From contig JAJEDN010000098.1 of NCBI GenBank assembly GCA_022821495.1, positions 1 through 36,906 on the forward strand: a DNA stretch of 36,906 nucleotides. The letters run 5' to 3'. The position numbers and the translations under genes were made by a program. The stretch's first letter is position 1. Every line of letters starts with the position of its first letter. Below the pieces are notes generated by a model. It saw nothing but the letters and a program-made list of their open reading frames with translations. It did no database searches and was not told the origin of the DNA. The DNA is from Candidatus Poribacteria bacterium (lineage in GTDB: Bacteria > Poribacteria > WGA-4E > WGA-3G). Positions 23,171 to 32,468 of this stretch are shown here, one piece after another.

Positions 23171-23197
23171 GTAGGGACGAGGGAACCTCGTCCCTAC
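23171..23197. repeat. 12-bp perfect hairpin between convergent genes
   Basis: GTAGGGACGAGG (23171-23182), GAA, CCTCGTCCCTAC (23186-23197). It lies between the ends of the barrel protein gene and the third PhyH gene. It may act as a bidirectional transcription brake, but no T-run is present; it looks like a dispersed palindromic repeat. Confidence 0.6.
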
Positions 23198-23231
23198 ACC
23201 AACAGCCTACTACCGACGACTGACACCCATC

Positions 23232-24140
23232 TTAGCGTTGACTCCGACGCGCTTGTTGTGCTGAAACTTGCGTCTCCCATTCCTGCCAAGTCGGTTTGTC
23301 GCCTTCAGTGAGGACGACAAGCGGTACTCTGCCGCCTGCCAATGCTTTGTCCTTCACAAATTCGGCGGCTTCACGCTGCTCGTCAGTCAATTCAGCGCGA
23401 TCAGGCGTAGGGAAATAGCGGAAGTCGATGCTCCATCGGGATTTCCGTGTTGTGTTCACCTTGCTGGTATGCACGCAGAGATTCGACATGAATAAGGCAC
23501 CACCGGGTTCAAGCGGAATAGGCACAGGTGTACCACGCGCCTCGACATCCTCGTCCATTCGGACGTTTGAATCCGCGCCACGCGCACCGTCTAATAAACC
23601 CCAACGGTGGCTACCGGGAATCACCCAACAACATCCATTTTCAACTGTCGCCTCGACAAGCGGCACCCACACTGTAACCATGTGGAGACTTTCGGTGTGT
23701 TTCTCCTTTTTGCCGATGGTTGATTGGTCGAGATATTGGCTGTCTTGGTGCCACGGGAACGAAGTAATCACGCTTCTGGGAAGTTTTGTCCGTAACGCGG
23801 GTGTGCCGATATTCGAGACTTCAGACCCCAAGAGCAGACGAAGTACATTGAGAACACCGGGGAGGTTGTAGAGATCGTAAAACTCACGTCCGAACATCCC
23901 AAAACTCCAGTTGCGAGGTAGGATATCCAACGCTTCGCAGATCGCAGCGTACCGTCTCTCAAAAGATTCATCCTCATAGCGTGACGACAGTTTGCCTTCA
24001 CTATACAATTCGTCGCCATAGGCATCCACCTTTGCTTTGATGAAATCGCGGATGGGATCTAAATCTTTATTATCAATAATGTCTCTGAGCACCACATATC
24101 CGTCACATTCATAAGCGGTTTTGATTTCTTGATCTGTCAT
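23232..24140 (-). CDS. Phytanoyl-CoA dioxygenase (PhyH) family protein, third copy
   Basis: 302 residues from ATG 24140, which follows AAAGGAG at 7 bases; the frame is open further upstream without a ribosome site. YECDGYVVLRDIID opens the family fold. Iron ligands: H131 and D133 in FPWHQDSQYL, H224 in LCVHTSKVN; RKSRWSIDFRY supplies the 2-oxoglutarate Arg. GCCWVIPGSHRWG is the standard conserved turn. Function would be Fe(II)/2-oxoglutarate hydroxylation of an unknown small molecule. It is the third and the longest of the window's PhyH proteins. Confidence 0.87.
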   Translation of the reverse strand: MTDQEIKTAYECDGYVVLRDIIDNKDLDPIRDFIKAKVDAYGDELYSEGKLSSRYEDESFERRYAAICEALDILPRNWSFGMFGREFYDLYNLPGVLNVLRLLLGSEVSNIGTPALRTKLPRSVITSFPWHQDSQYLDQSTIGKKEKHTESLHMVTVWVPLVEATVENGCCWVIPGSHRWGLLDGARGADSNVRMDEDVEARGTPVPIPLEPGGALFMSNLCVHTSKVNTTRKSRWSIDFRYFPTPDRAELTDEQREAAEFVKDKALAGGRVPLVVLTEGDKPTWQEWETQVSAQQARRSQR

Positions 24141-24181
24141 CAGCATACTCCTTTCGTCGCTATTGCGCAATCTCAAAAGAC

Positions 24182-24210
24182 ATGTTATCATGAATGCTCA
24201 ACAGATGCAA
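24182..24210 (-). promoter_or_regulatory. Possible promoter of the third PhyH gene
   Basis: On the minus strand TTGCAT (24210-24205), 17 bases, TAACAT (24187-24182). The -10 box is imperfect. Confidence 0.4.
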
Positions 24211-24270
24211 TATCTATTGAATTTTACCGCAGAGGCATCGCGAGCGACAAGAAATACCCAAGCAAAAACA

Positions 24271-24354
24271 CTCGCTCCTACAGAAGACCGACTACAAACA
24301 CCTTTTGAAAAAGACACATGTTCGATCGTGAGCACAGCTCGCTCCTACAGAAGA
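24271..24354. repeat. Short direct repeat CTCGCTCCTACAGAAGA
   Basis: 17 identical bases at 24271-24287 and 24338-24354. The ~580-base region between the third PhyH gene and the fourth ECF gene also holds a relic ORF (24383) and an ECF-type promoter. Confidence 0.55.
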
Positions 24355-24382
24355 GTCGTCAAATGGACAAAGGAGAATAACC

Positions 24383-24556
24383 ATGAAAATTACCGATCAG
24401 GTGGATTGGCGATGGGATCTCGCAATTTCCGATGCACCGCTTATGCAAGATAATGCATTCGTGGTGCCGGAGCAGCCCGGATTAGGTGTTGAAATAAACG
24501 CAGAAGTTGCAAGGGAACATCTGATGCCAGGTTCCGATCACTTCGGTATATCTTAA
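24383..24556 (+). pseudogene. Relic of an enolase-superfamily (mandelate racemase-like) gene
   Basis: A 57-codon frame with AAGGAG 7 bases before its ATG. It begins MKITDQVDW and continues to AFVVPEQPGLGVEIN, the typical C-terminal segment (PEQPGLGVE) of mandelate racemase/muconate lactonizing enzymes, then stops. Full-length members have ~350-400 residues, so the catalytic barrel is missing. It looks like the front and back ends of one gene joined by an internal deletion. A functional short peptide is possible but unsupported. Confidence 0.5.
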
Positions 24557-24590
24557 ACTTCCCGCGATTTTTTTTTAATTGTGACAACTT

Positions 24591-24618
24591 TGCAACATAT
24601 CACCCGTAAAATTGCGTC
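24591..24618 (+). promoter_or_regulatory. ECF-type promoter motif, copy 5
   Basis: TGCAA (24591-24595), 20 bases, GTC (24616-24618) within GCGTCACTACTAA, about 100 bases before the ATG at 24720. The most divergent of the five copies. Confidence 0.5.
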
Positions 24619-24719
24619 ACTACTAATTGTAAGCCTAAATAGGTTAAGACGCACGCAGGCAAAACATAAAGGGTTTCCTTATGTGTTGCGTCCGTCCTTT
24701 TAGTTACGGGAGGTTTCTG

Positions 24720-27479
24720 ATGGAAAAAGGCGACGTTGAACTGATTCACAGCATATTGTCAGGCGACGAGAATGCTTTCGGTATTTTAGTTAAAAAATAC
24801 CAAAAAAGTGTCCACGCCTTGGCATGGCGGAAAGTCGGAGATTTCCATATCGCTGAGGAAATCACGCAAGATACCTTCCTGCAAGCACACAAAAAACTCG
24901 CTTCGTTGAAAAATCCGAATCAGTTTGCTGGGTGGCTCTATGTGATTGCGGATCGGCTTTGCAGGGCATGGTTTCGGAAGCAGCAACTGCGGACGCAGTC
25001 CCTGGAAACGACTGATGCGGAAACACTCGAAGAAACCGCTCACTCGAACTATATCCGCGAACAACGTGAAGGGACAGCCGTTGAGCATCGCCGTCAAATC
25101 GTGCAAAAGCTCATGGAAAAGCTGCCCGAAAGTGAACGGACAGTGATGGTACTTTACTACCTCGGAGAAATGAGTGGTAAAGAAATTAGTAAGTTTTTAG
25201 GGGTGTCCCCGAACACTGTTAGAAGTCGACTTCAACGTGCGCGAAAACGATTAAAGAACGAAGAACACATAATTCAAGAAACCCTTGGTAGCATCCCATT
25301 AAGTCCAAATCTCATCGAAAACATTATGCGGAACGTTGGGACAATCAAACAGACACCCCCTTCAGGTGGTAAACCGTTTCTGCCGTTAGCAGCTCTGGGT
25401 TCATCTGCTATTTTGATTATTTTGTTGATGGGAGCGAGCAATCAATTCATCGCGCGTTCTCAGCCGCCTTATAGTTTCGATGCACAATCAGAAAGCACTA
25501 TTGAAATCGTTGACGCACCTGTTATCCGTAGTATTGTATCAAAACCTGATGCGCAAAACCGAGTTGGCAGCGATACTATCCCCGGTAGAAACAGCAACAA
25601 AGGTCTACCAACAGGAACTCAGTCCATGAAAAATAATACAGCACAAGAAGCCATGCAATGGCATCTACCGGAAGATGCGAAAGCGCGCCTTGGTAAAGGT
25701 AAAATAAACGAAATACAGTATTCTTCCGATGGGGCAATTCTCGTTGTTGCGACGCGGATCGGTATTTGGCTCTACGACACAACAACATATCAAGAGATCG
25801 GACTTCTTACAGCACATACGAGTGCAGTCAAGTGCCTTGCGTTCAGTCCGGATGGAAACCTCCTTGCGAGTGGCGGCAACGATGGCACCATTCTACTGTG
25901 GCATAGAAGCACAGGCGCGCAAAAAGTGCTTACTAAAAGTACGAAATCGGTCTCAAATTTGGCTTTCAGTCCCGATGGGAAAACGCTTGCCAACGGAAGT
26001 GGCGGTACGATCCGATTTTGGGATACCATCACCGGAGAACAGAAAGGTGCGCTCACAGGGCTCCCAGAACATATCAATAATTTATCATTTAGTTCGGATG
26101 GGAAAACAATTGTGAGTGTAACCTGGGGGGATGGCGAAGTCTGTATATCGGACAGGATCACCGGTAAACTGAAGAAAACGTTCACTGTGGAGATGACAGA
26201 TAATGTATTTAGCGTAGCCTTCAGTCCGGACGGTAAAATAGTCGCTATTGGCAATAGCGATGGTAACATCTACCTCTCAGATTTAAACACAGGCGAACTC
26301 AAGTTTACACTCACTGGACACTCGGAGGATGTTCAAAGGGTCGTGTTTAGTCCGGATGGAAGAACGCTTGCAAGTTCATCATATCTGGACGAAACAGTAC
26401 GTCTCTGGGATGTCCGCACAGGTGAACACAAGCGAACACTCACTGAACACACGGGGGATATTGAGGGTTTAGCCTTCAGTCCGGATGGAAAAACGCTTGT
26501 GAGCAGTGGAAGTGGTGATGGCACCATCCGTATCTGGGATGTCCACACAGGCGATCAAAAACATGCAGTCACTGGACATGCAGATTACGTTTATAGTGTT
26601 GCGTTCAATCCTGATGGAAAATTTTTTGCAAGTGGGTATGCCGATGGCAGTATGCGTTTCTGGGATGCGGAAACCGGACTACACTTGAAAACATTCAAAC
26701 CAAATTTCAAACCAAATTACGATGCATCATGTCTGGTATTCAGCCTGGATGGGAAAACGCTTGCTTGTGCGGATGGCATAGACATTCGTCTACAGGATGC
26801 ACATACCGGAAAAGAAAAAATGCGACTTACTGGGCATACGTTGGGTATGCATAGCATGGCACTCAGTCCGGATGGAGCTATACTCGCGAGTGGGAGTGAG
26901 GACATGACGATCCGCCTGTGGGATATGCACACGGGTGAACATAAAAGAACACTCAACGGACATCAGCACAGAGTCTATAGTGTTGCGTTTAGTCCTGATG
27001 GTAAAATCCTCGCAAGTGGGAGCGATGACAATACGGTCCGTTTATGGGACGTTGACACTGGCGAGACCCAGCGGATACTTACTGCACATGCCGGTGAGTT
27101 TGAAGGTCTCGATAACGGTCACTCCAGTGTTGAAGGTGTCAAGAGCGTTGCGTTTAGTCCGGATGGCAAAACCCTCGCAAGTGGCGGTGGTGATAATGTT
27201 ATTCATCTGTGGGATATAAGGACAGGTAAAAGAAAGATGACACTCGTTGGGCATACACATTGGGTGTTCAGTCTGGCGTTCAGTCCGGATGGCAAAACCC
27301 TCGCAAGTGGGAGCGTAGACAGCGACATCCGCTTATGGGATGCGCACACAGGTGAGTCTAAGAAAACACTGACGGGTCATGGTGATTGGGTCAGAAGTAT
27401 CGCGTTTAGTCCTGATGGCGAAACCCTCGTTAGTGGCAGTGATGATGGCTCTGTGCTCATCTGGGAGATAAATCCGTAA
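24720..27479 (+). CDS. Membrane-anchored ECF sigma factor with 14 WD40 repeats
   Basis: 919 residues from ATG 24720 (GGGAGG 6 bases upstream; the frame is open to 24681). Residues 1-185 are an ECF sigma factor (AFGILVKKYQKSVHA; IAEEITQDTFLQA; GKEISKFLGVSPNTVRSRLQRAR). A single membrane helix follows at ~220-241 (ALGSSAILIILLMGASN), then a linker and 14 WD40 repeats (~326-919; AFSPDGKTLASGS and I-x-LWD-x-x-TG patterns), enough for two seven-bladed propellers. The likely topology is sigma domain inside, propellers outside the membrane. Planctomycete ECF factors with long C-terminal extensions including WD40 are known, so the plan is not without precedent. How the sigma domain would reach promoters while anchored is open; proteolysis is possible. 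An ECF-type promoter suggests autoregulation. Confidence 0.9.
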   Translation: MEKGDVELIHSILSGDENAFGILVKKYQKSVHALAWRKVGDFHIAEEITQDTFLQAHKKLASLKNPNQFAGWLYVIADRLCRAWFRKQQLRTQSLETTDAETLEETAHSNYIREQREGTAVEHRRQIVQKLMEKLPESERTVMVLYYLGEMSGKEISKFLGVSPNTVRSRLQRARKRLKNEEHIIQETLGSIPLSPNLIENIMRNVGTIKQTPPSGGKPFLPLAALGSSAILIILLMGASNQFIARSQPPYSFDAQSESTIEIVDAPVIRSIVSKPDAQNRVGSDTIPGRNSNKGLPTGTQSMKNNTAQEAMQWHLPEDAKARLGKGKINEIQYSSDGAILVVATRIGIWLYDTTTYQEIGLLTAHTSAVKCLAFSPDGNLLASGGNDGTILLWHRSTGAQKVLTKSTKSVSNLAFSPDGKTLANGSGGTIRFWDTITGEQKGALTGLPEHINNLSFSSDGKTIVSVTWGDGEVCISDRITGKLKKTFTVEMTDNVFSVAFSPDGKIVAIGNSDGNIYLSDLNTGELKFTLTGHSEDVQRVVFSPDGRTLASSSYLDETVRLWDVRTGEHKRTLTEHTGDIEGLAFSPDGKTLVSSGSGDGTIRIWDVHTGDQKHAVTGHADYVYSVAFNPDGKFFASGYADGSMRFWDAETGLHLKTFKPNFKPNYDASCLVFSLDGKTLACADGIDIRLQDAHTGKEKMRLTGHTLGMHSMALSPDGAILASGSEDMTIRLWDMHTGEHKRTLNGHQHRVYSVAFSPDGKILASGSDDNTVRLWDVDTGETQRILTAHAGEFEGLDNGHSSVEGVKSVAFSPDGKTLASGGGDNVIHLWDIRTGKRKMTLVGHTHWVFSLAFSPDGKTLASGSVDSDIRLWDAHTGESKKTLTGHGDWVRSIAFSPDGETLVSGSDDGSVLIWEINP

Positions 27480-27514
27480 ATACCCCTGCCTCTGACTGTG
27501 CTATTTCTATTGTT

Positions 27515-27528
27515 TAGTAAACCTATAA
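27515..27528. repeat. TAGTAAACCTATAA repeat, copy 1
   Basis: The same 14 bases recur at 34127-34140. In each case they lie just after the end of a large gene. The core TATAG/CTATA is weakly palindromic at the second copy. Confidence 0.4.
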
Positions 27529-27648
27529 TTAATTGGGCACACTCAAATAGAAGGAAAACTTATTGCGTTGCATAATTTCATCCCCCTTTTAAAGTTAATG
27601 ACACAATTTTCGGGGAGTAACGTGCATAATCCTTTAAAAAAACGAAAA

Positions 27649-29562
27649 TCATCCGGGTAACGCGCCTTGGTAATTAACGCCGGTAAACATCCCAAGCACC
27701 ATCCAAAATCCGACGATACCGAACTCGCCTATGATTAATCCCATAAAGAGTGGTCGAAATCTGCGATAGTATCCGATGCCGCCTGACTTCAGTGCCAAAT
27801 ACTTCAGAAACCAGCCGACACACATACAAGACCAGAGAAAATAGGAAGAATAAACCGCGCCCATCACATATCCGATTGGATGAAGTTGCCACCACATAAA
27901 TTGCCGTTGCATAATCAGTAGAAAACCGGTAATACCGGCACCGAGAATCATGCTGTATGCTTCTCCTAATTTTGGGTCTTTCGGATATTGAATCAGGGAA
28001 ACCATGTGATTGAAGTACCTCGGCGATCCAACGAAGGGGCCTCTTTGCAGATTCAAGCCACCTTTTTCATAGATCAAAGGCAACGACGCAGCGTAGGAAA
28101 CAACGATAGCGACAACAATAGCGAGCCCCATCGCGCCGAGGATACTCCTTCGATTTAATCGGAGTGGATCTGCGGCTTTGAATCCGTGCAGTACGCTCGG
28201 CATCAAAATGCCGCCCCAGTCGCGCATCATCACCCGCTGGAACCCAAGAAGCGCGAAACTATTTGCGTTGATAATTCTTGAGCCTGCAATGATCTCGAAG
28301 TATTCTACAGGGTACATCGGTGCCTGGATCAGCAACATCCCGCCGTTGACGACCATCCACGACAACGCAGTAGAAGCAATTAAGAAAAGCACGATAATGC
28401 TACAAGCGACCCAAAACGACATGCCAGCGTAGAAACAGAGTCCAGCAAGCAGTAGGAAACTAAAGATCGTCCCCAGAACTGCCCATCTATAGGGTAACAC
28501 CTCATCTGAATCGTCAATCATTTTGGAAGCAGCGGACTCCAGAAATGTTCGTTTCAAGAGATCTGTTATGTGAGAACGACTGTTAAGTAGGAAAGCAAGC
28601 ACCATGACGACATAAGCAGCCATCGTCTGTCCCCTCGCAGAGATCCACGGGCTGATAGGGATCGCGAAAGCGTTGATGATGATGTACTGGAGCTTGAAGA
28701 ATAGGAAGAAGAACCAGCAGCTAAAGGAAACCTCCATAGCGAGAAAATAAGTTATACCGATAACGGAGAAATAGAGGAAAAACCGAAATTGGGGCCACCA
28801 CCCCATCACAATCCATGGACGTTCAGTGAACGGGGTATACAGGTCATACCGATTCGGGATAGATGGTAGTGCGGGCACATACTCATGCAATCCGTTGAGC
28901 AGATGAAATACGGCGGCAATCCCCACCCCTACCCATACAAGCGGATTTCTGAAAAAGCCATCCAGCGTACGATGCGTTGAGGTCTGTTGAACCATCTCAA
29001 CCGGAATTGTAACGAGCGGAAATATGAACCGCTCGCGTTCAATCCACTGTTTCCGTACCACGATCGACACACAAATAATCAGGCAGTAGAGCAAGAGTAT
29101 GAAAACCGTCCAAACGATGAGCGGTTTTATCCAGAGTGCCCAAGGCACAGCGGACTCGCCTTCATAGAAATCGGTAACGGCGTGCATATCCCAGACAATC
29201 AACCATTCGGGGAAGTGCGGGTGCAGCGTTTCTGCCCACTCGTTTTCAGGTGTCGCAAAATAGACGGGTGCTGCCAAATAGGGGAGTAGGTACCCAATCA
29301 TTCCTTTCGACGGAATTGCGGAAGCGACTCCCATCATCACCCATATTACCATCAACTCCGCTGGACTCAATACTGCTCGAGGAAACGCTTTTTTCAGTAT
29401 AGGGTTGATGACTAAGGTGAGAAAAATCAGCGTAAAAACTGCCCCCAAAGGAAAGTGATTTCCTGAAATATCAGTCCCTTGAAGGTAGTAGTCATTATAG
29501 GGGGTAATTGCCGTTTGGACGATGACGAGTACCAAACCGATCAAAACTGCTCGTACGGTCAT
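27649..29562 (-). CDS. Multi-pass membrane protein, DUF6785/DUF6784-like
   Basis: 637 residues with about 14 hydrophobic helices across the whole length. The opening (VLIGLVLVIVQTAIT, ending YYLQGTDISGNHFPLGAVF) and the segment AELMVIWVMMGVASAIPSKG match my recollection of DUF6785-type proteins, common in Poribacteria and Planctomycetes and distantly similar to oligopeptide transporters. It lies 29 bases after the sulfatase gene and is likely translated from the same mRNA, so it may import the sulfatase product. The transport role is inference. Confidence 0.65.
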   Translation of the reverse strand: MTVRAVLIGLVLVIVQTAITPYNDYYLQGTDISGNHFPLGAVFTLIFLTLVINPILKKAFPRAVLSPAELMVIWVMMGVASAIPSKGMIGYLLPYLAAPVYFATPENEWAETLHPHFPEWLIVWDMHAVTDFYEGESAVPWALWIKPLIVWTVFILLLYCLIICVSIVVRKQWIERERFIFPLVTIPVEMVQQTSTHRTLDGFFRNPLVWVGVGIAAVFHLLNGLHEYVPALPSIPNRYDLYTPFTERPWIVMGWWPQFRFFLYFSVIGITYFLAMEVSFSCWFFFLFFKLQYIIINAFAIPISPWISARGQTMAAYVVMVLAFLLNSRSHITDLLKRTFLESAASKMIDDSDEVLPYRWAVLGTIFSFLLLAGLCFYAGMSFWVACSIIVLFLIASTALSWMVVNGGMLLIQAPMYPVEYFEIIAGSRIINANSFALLGFQRVMMRDWGGILMPSVLHGFKAADPLRLNRRSILGAMGLAIVVAIVVSYAASLPLIYEKGGLNLQRGPFVGSPRYFNHMVSLIQYPKDPKLGEAYSMILGAGITGFLLIMQRQFMWWQLHPIGYVMGAVYSSYFLWSCMCVGWFLKYLALKSGGIGYYRRFRPLFMGLIIGEFGIVGFWMVLGMFTGVNYQGALPG

Positions 29563-29591
29563 CCATTCCCCCCTTCTTATCGACTAAAGTA

Positions 29592-31052
29592 TTAATGTGA
29601 AGCAACACGAGGTATCATCTGCGGGTGTGCATAGACGGTCGCATCGAAACTCTTTTGCATCAGTTCCCACTTGACGGCTTGGTAATCGGCATGCTCGGAA
29701 AGGTCGTTGTGTTCCCACGGGTCGTTATCAAGGTCGTAGAGTTCAGAAATCCCTTTTTGATGGTAGACGACGAGTTTCCAGTGCCGGTCTCGGTACATTG
29801 TGGCGTGGGTCTGATCGGGCATTGAGATTGCATCGAAAAATTCGCAACGAACTGCCTCTCGATGTTTATCTGCGGGGACATCACCACGTAGGAGGGGTGC
29901 AAGCGATTTGCCCTGTATGTAATGAGGAATGTCTGCTCCCAACACATCGTACAGCGTCGGGACAATATCAAGCAGTTCCACGAGTGCATCACTTTGGACA
30001 TTCTGCAAGAATTGGTTTTGCCAGGAAATAATGAGCGGCACGCGCACAGAGCCTTCGTAAAAACGACACCCTTTGTATACGAGTCCGTGATCTCCGAGTG
30101 CCTCTCCGTGGTCGGATGTGAAGATAATAATAGTTTCCTCGCGGAGTCCTTCGGCATCAAGATAGTCGAGGATACGTCCGAATTCGTGGTCGAGTTGTTC
30201 AATCATGGCGTAATAAGATGCTTGCATCCGCTTGTCGTCCCACTCTGAGGGGGGTTTCGCTTGAGATTGGAAATCAATGCCTGCCTCGGTTAATTTCGAC
30301 TGAAAGGCAATGTCGCTTTCTTGGAAGTGAGGCCCTGGTAGTGTTTCGGGGTCATATCGCCGATAATACTCCCAAGGCGCGTCAAACGGCGGATGTGGAT
30401 CAAACGGATTGAGACTCAGCAGCCAAGGCTGATCTTCTCGGCGATCCTTCTCAATAAATTCAATCGTTTTCTCAGTACACCAATGGGTCTGGTGGAGATG
30501 TGTCGGGACGTTGTCAAGGTCAGTGGTCGGGGCATTCACGCGTCCGGTCCTGTTCGGATACTTTTGCGAGGCTGCTTTTCCTGCTATTAGTGCTTCAGGA
30601 TCAACACCTTGGGCGCGTTGCCAATCTGCGTATTCGTGTCCGAGTGCGTTCGGTTTGCCGTGGTCGTGGCTATATTGGAAATAGCGATAACCGTCATTGA
30701 CGCGATTTTCTTGTGTATCGTAAGCACTCGCGAGATGGAGCTTACCAATTAATCCGCAGTCGTAGCCATCCTGCGCGAGGGCATGGGTAATCAGTCGGTC
30801 TTCGTAATATTTGGGGAAAACTGGGTTACCGTTGCCGGTGACACTCACGGCTGAAGGATACATGCCGGTCATGAAACTTGCGCGGGATGGGGTGCAGATG
30901 GGGGACTGGCAATAGGCGTGCGTGAATGTGACCGACTGCTGTACGAATTCGTCGAGTCTCGGTGTATTGATATGCGGGTTTCCCAACGCTCCGATGGTAT
31001 CGAAACGTTGCTGGTCTGTACAGTACCACAGGATATTCGGACGTTTTGACAT
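29592..31052 (-). CDS. Type I sulfatase
   Basis: 486 residues; GGAG lies before the ATG at 31052. The first strand NILWYCTDQQRFD holds metal ligands; C53-T-P-S-R57 is the signature in which Cys is converted to formylglycine, followed by ASFMTG. FTSDHGEALGDHGLVYKG carries further metal and sulfate ligands. Members cleave sulfate esters of sulfated sugars or choline. No signal peptide is visible, so it may act in the cytoplasm. A formylglycine-generating enzyme must be encoded elsewhere. It heads a two-gene operon with the membrane protein at 27649. The substrate is not predictable. Confidence 0.9.
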   Translation of the reverse strand: MSKRPNILWYCTDQQRFDTIGALGNPHINTPRLDEFVQQSVTFTHAYCQSPICTPSRASFMTGMYPSAVSVTGNGNPVFPKYYEDRLITHALAQDGYDCGLIGKLHLASAYDTQENRVNDGYRYFQYSHDHGKPNALGHEYADWQRAQGVDPEALIAGKAASQKYPNRTGRVNAPTTDLDNVPTHLHQTHWCTEKTIEFIEKDRREDQPWLLSLNPFDPHPPFDAPWEYYRRYDPETLPGPHFQESDIAFQSKLTEAGIDFQSQAKPPSEWDDKRMQASYYAMIEQLDHEFGRILDYLDAEGLREETIIIFTSDHGEALGDHGLVYKGCRFYEGSVRVPLIISWQNQFLQNVQSDALVELLDIVPTLYDVLGADIPHYIQGKSLAPLLRGDVPADKHREAVRCEFFDAISMPDQTHATMYRDRHWKLVVYHQKGISELYDLDNDPWEHNDLSEHADYQAVKWELMQKSFDATVYAHPQMIPRVASH

Positions 31053-31170
31053 TTTTACTCCTTTTCGCGGGTTTCACTCGGTTACCAAGGCTATTTATGG
31101 CAGATTTTAGAATTACTCGGACCCTCTTAACGCAAAGTCAACCCCCTAAAGAATCAGAATCAACGGTATG

Positions 31171-31207
31171 AATGCCTTATGGGCATTCACCGCCCCTTAT
31201 CAAGGGG
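31171..31207. repeat. Palindromic repeats between sulfatase and aldo/keto reductase genes
   Basis: AATGCC-TTATG-GGCATT (31171-31187) and CCCCTT-ATC-AAGGGG (31193-31207). The second is a variant of the CCCCTTATCAGGGG family. Confidence 0.55.
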
Positions 31208-31241
31208 ACTTTAAGAGCAAATGCGTAAGTCGTAACGAATT

Positions 31242-32201
31242 TTACCAAGCGTATGCTTCTGGTGCTTCACCGCCAGGTCCGGGCCAAATCTCATCAAGTT
31301 TTGTGAGGATTTCATCATCCAATTTCAATTCTAAGACGGACACAGTATCCTCAAACTGTTCGACTGTTCGTGCCCCGATAATCGGAGCTGTAATGTCTGG
31401 ATTGTTGAGCACCCATGCCAAAGCGACGTTAGCAGGGGCTTGTCCTATTGATGCACAGAGTGCTTCATACGCTTGTAACTGTGGTCGATGTGTTTTAATA
31501 ACATCTCTGAGTACCTCTCTACCGCGTCGTCCGGTGGTCGGATTGTCAAGTATACCGCAGAGCAATCCACTCCCCATCGGACTATAGGGAATCACTGCCA
31601 AACCGAGTTCTCGACAACAAGGAAGCACTTCAAGTTCTATTGCCCGGCTGCGGAGATTATACACACTCTGTTCTGAGACGAGTCCAAGGAAATTGCGTTG
31701 GGCGGCAATACCTTGTGCGTGTGCAATATGCCACGCGGCAAAGTTGCTACTGCCGACGTACGAAATTTTTCCTTCACGCACCAATTGCTCCATTGCTTGC
31801 CAAATTTCATCCCACGGCGTACGACGATCAACATGATGCATCTGGTACAGGTCTATGTGATCAGTTTGTAAACGACGCAGGCTGTCTTCGCACGCCCGAC
31901 GGATATGATATGCCGATAGACGCGCGTCATTAGGACCTTCACCCATTTGACTATACACTTTGGTTGCCAGCACAATTTGATCACGCCGACTTTTATCCTG
32001 CGACAACCATTTTCCAACGATTGTCTCCGTTACACCTTCATTGTAGGAATTGGAGGTATCGAAAAAGTTGATTTCTGCTTGCAGTGCACGATCGAGTATG
32101 GCAAGCGATTCTTTTTCAGATGTATGCCTACCAAAACTGACGGTGCCGAGACAGAGACGGCTCACCCGTAGTCCTATCCGACCAAGGTGGGTATATTCCA
32201 T
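31242..32201 (-). CDS. Aldo/keto reductase
   Basis: 319 residues from ATG 32201 (AGGAG 8 bases upstream; the frame extends further upstream without a ribosome site). The catalytic tetrad is visible: D48 (FFDTSNSY), Y53, K81 (ATKVY) and H122 (YQMHHVD). MEYTHLGRIGLRVSRLCLGT opens the NADPH-dependent barrel, and the SEQSVYNLRSR and GARTVEQFEDT segments fit the cofactor site. The family reduces carbonyls or acts on sugars. It is transcribed divergently from the M81 peptidase gene; the substrate is unknown. Confidence 0.9.
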   Translation of the reverse strand: MEYTHLGRIGLRVSRLCLGTVSFGRHTSEKESLAILDRALQAEINFFDTSNSYNEGVTETIVGKWLSQDKSRRDQIVLATKVYSQMGEGPNDARLSAYHIRRACEDSLRRLQTDHIDLYQMHHVDRRTPWDEIWQAMEQLVREGKISYVGSSNFAAWHIAHAQGIAAQRNFLGLVSEQSVYNLRSRAIELEVLPCCRELGLAVIPYSPMGSGLLCGILDNPTTGRRGREVLRDVIKTHRPQLQAYEALCASIGQAPANVALAWVLNNPDITAPIIGARTVEQFEDTVSVLELKLDDEILTKLDEIWPGPGGEAPEAYAW

Positions 32202-32397
32202 GGTGATTTCTCCTATGACTGTATTGGTGTTAGTAATTTTGAAATCTGGCATTTAAGAACTTTTATAACCATTCTATCAAATCTTGGCTTTTTGATTAAC
32301 AAAAATTTGAGAATTGGCTGTCAGCAATCAGCATGCTTCGCAGTGAGAACAGCTAGCCGTCAGAAACTTAGTGGCTCTGACTTATAAGAATTTCTGC

Positions 32398-32426
32398 TTG
32401 TTCTGCTCACAAAGATGTGGTATATT
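32398..32426 (+). promoter_or_regulatory. Sigma-70 type promoter of the M81 peptidase gene
   Basis: TTGTTC (32398-32403), 17 bases, TATATT (32421-32426), 42 bases before the ATG at 32469. Confidence 0.55.
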
Positions 32427-32468
32427 TGTTTTAGAATTCACCGAGCATCCAAGCATAAAGGAGGCAGT

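Noticed and set aside
25790..26269. Minus-strand frame opposite the WD40 repeats
   Set aside because: A shadow of repeated coding sequence; low-complexity Ser/Leu/Pro composition.
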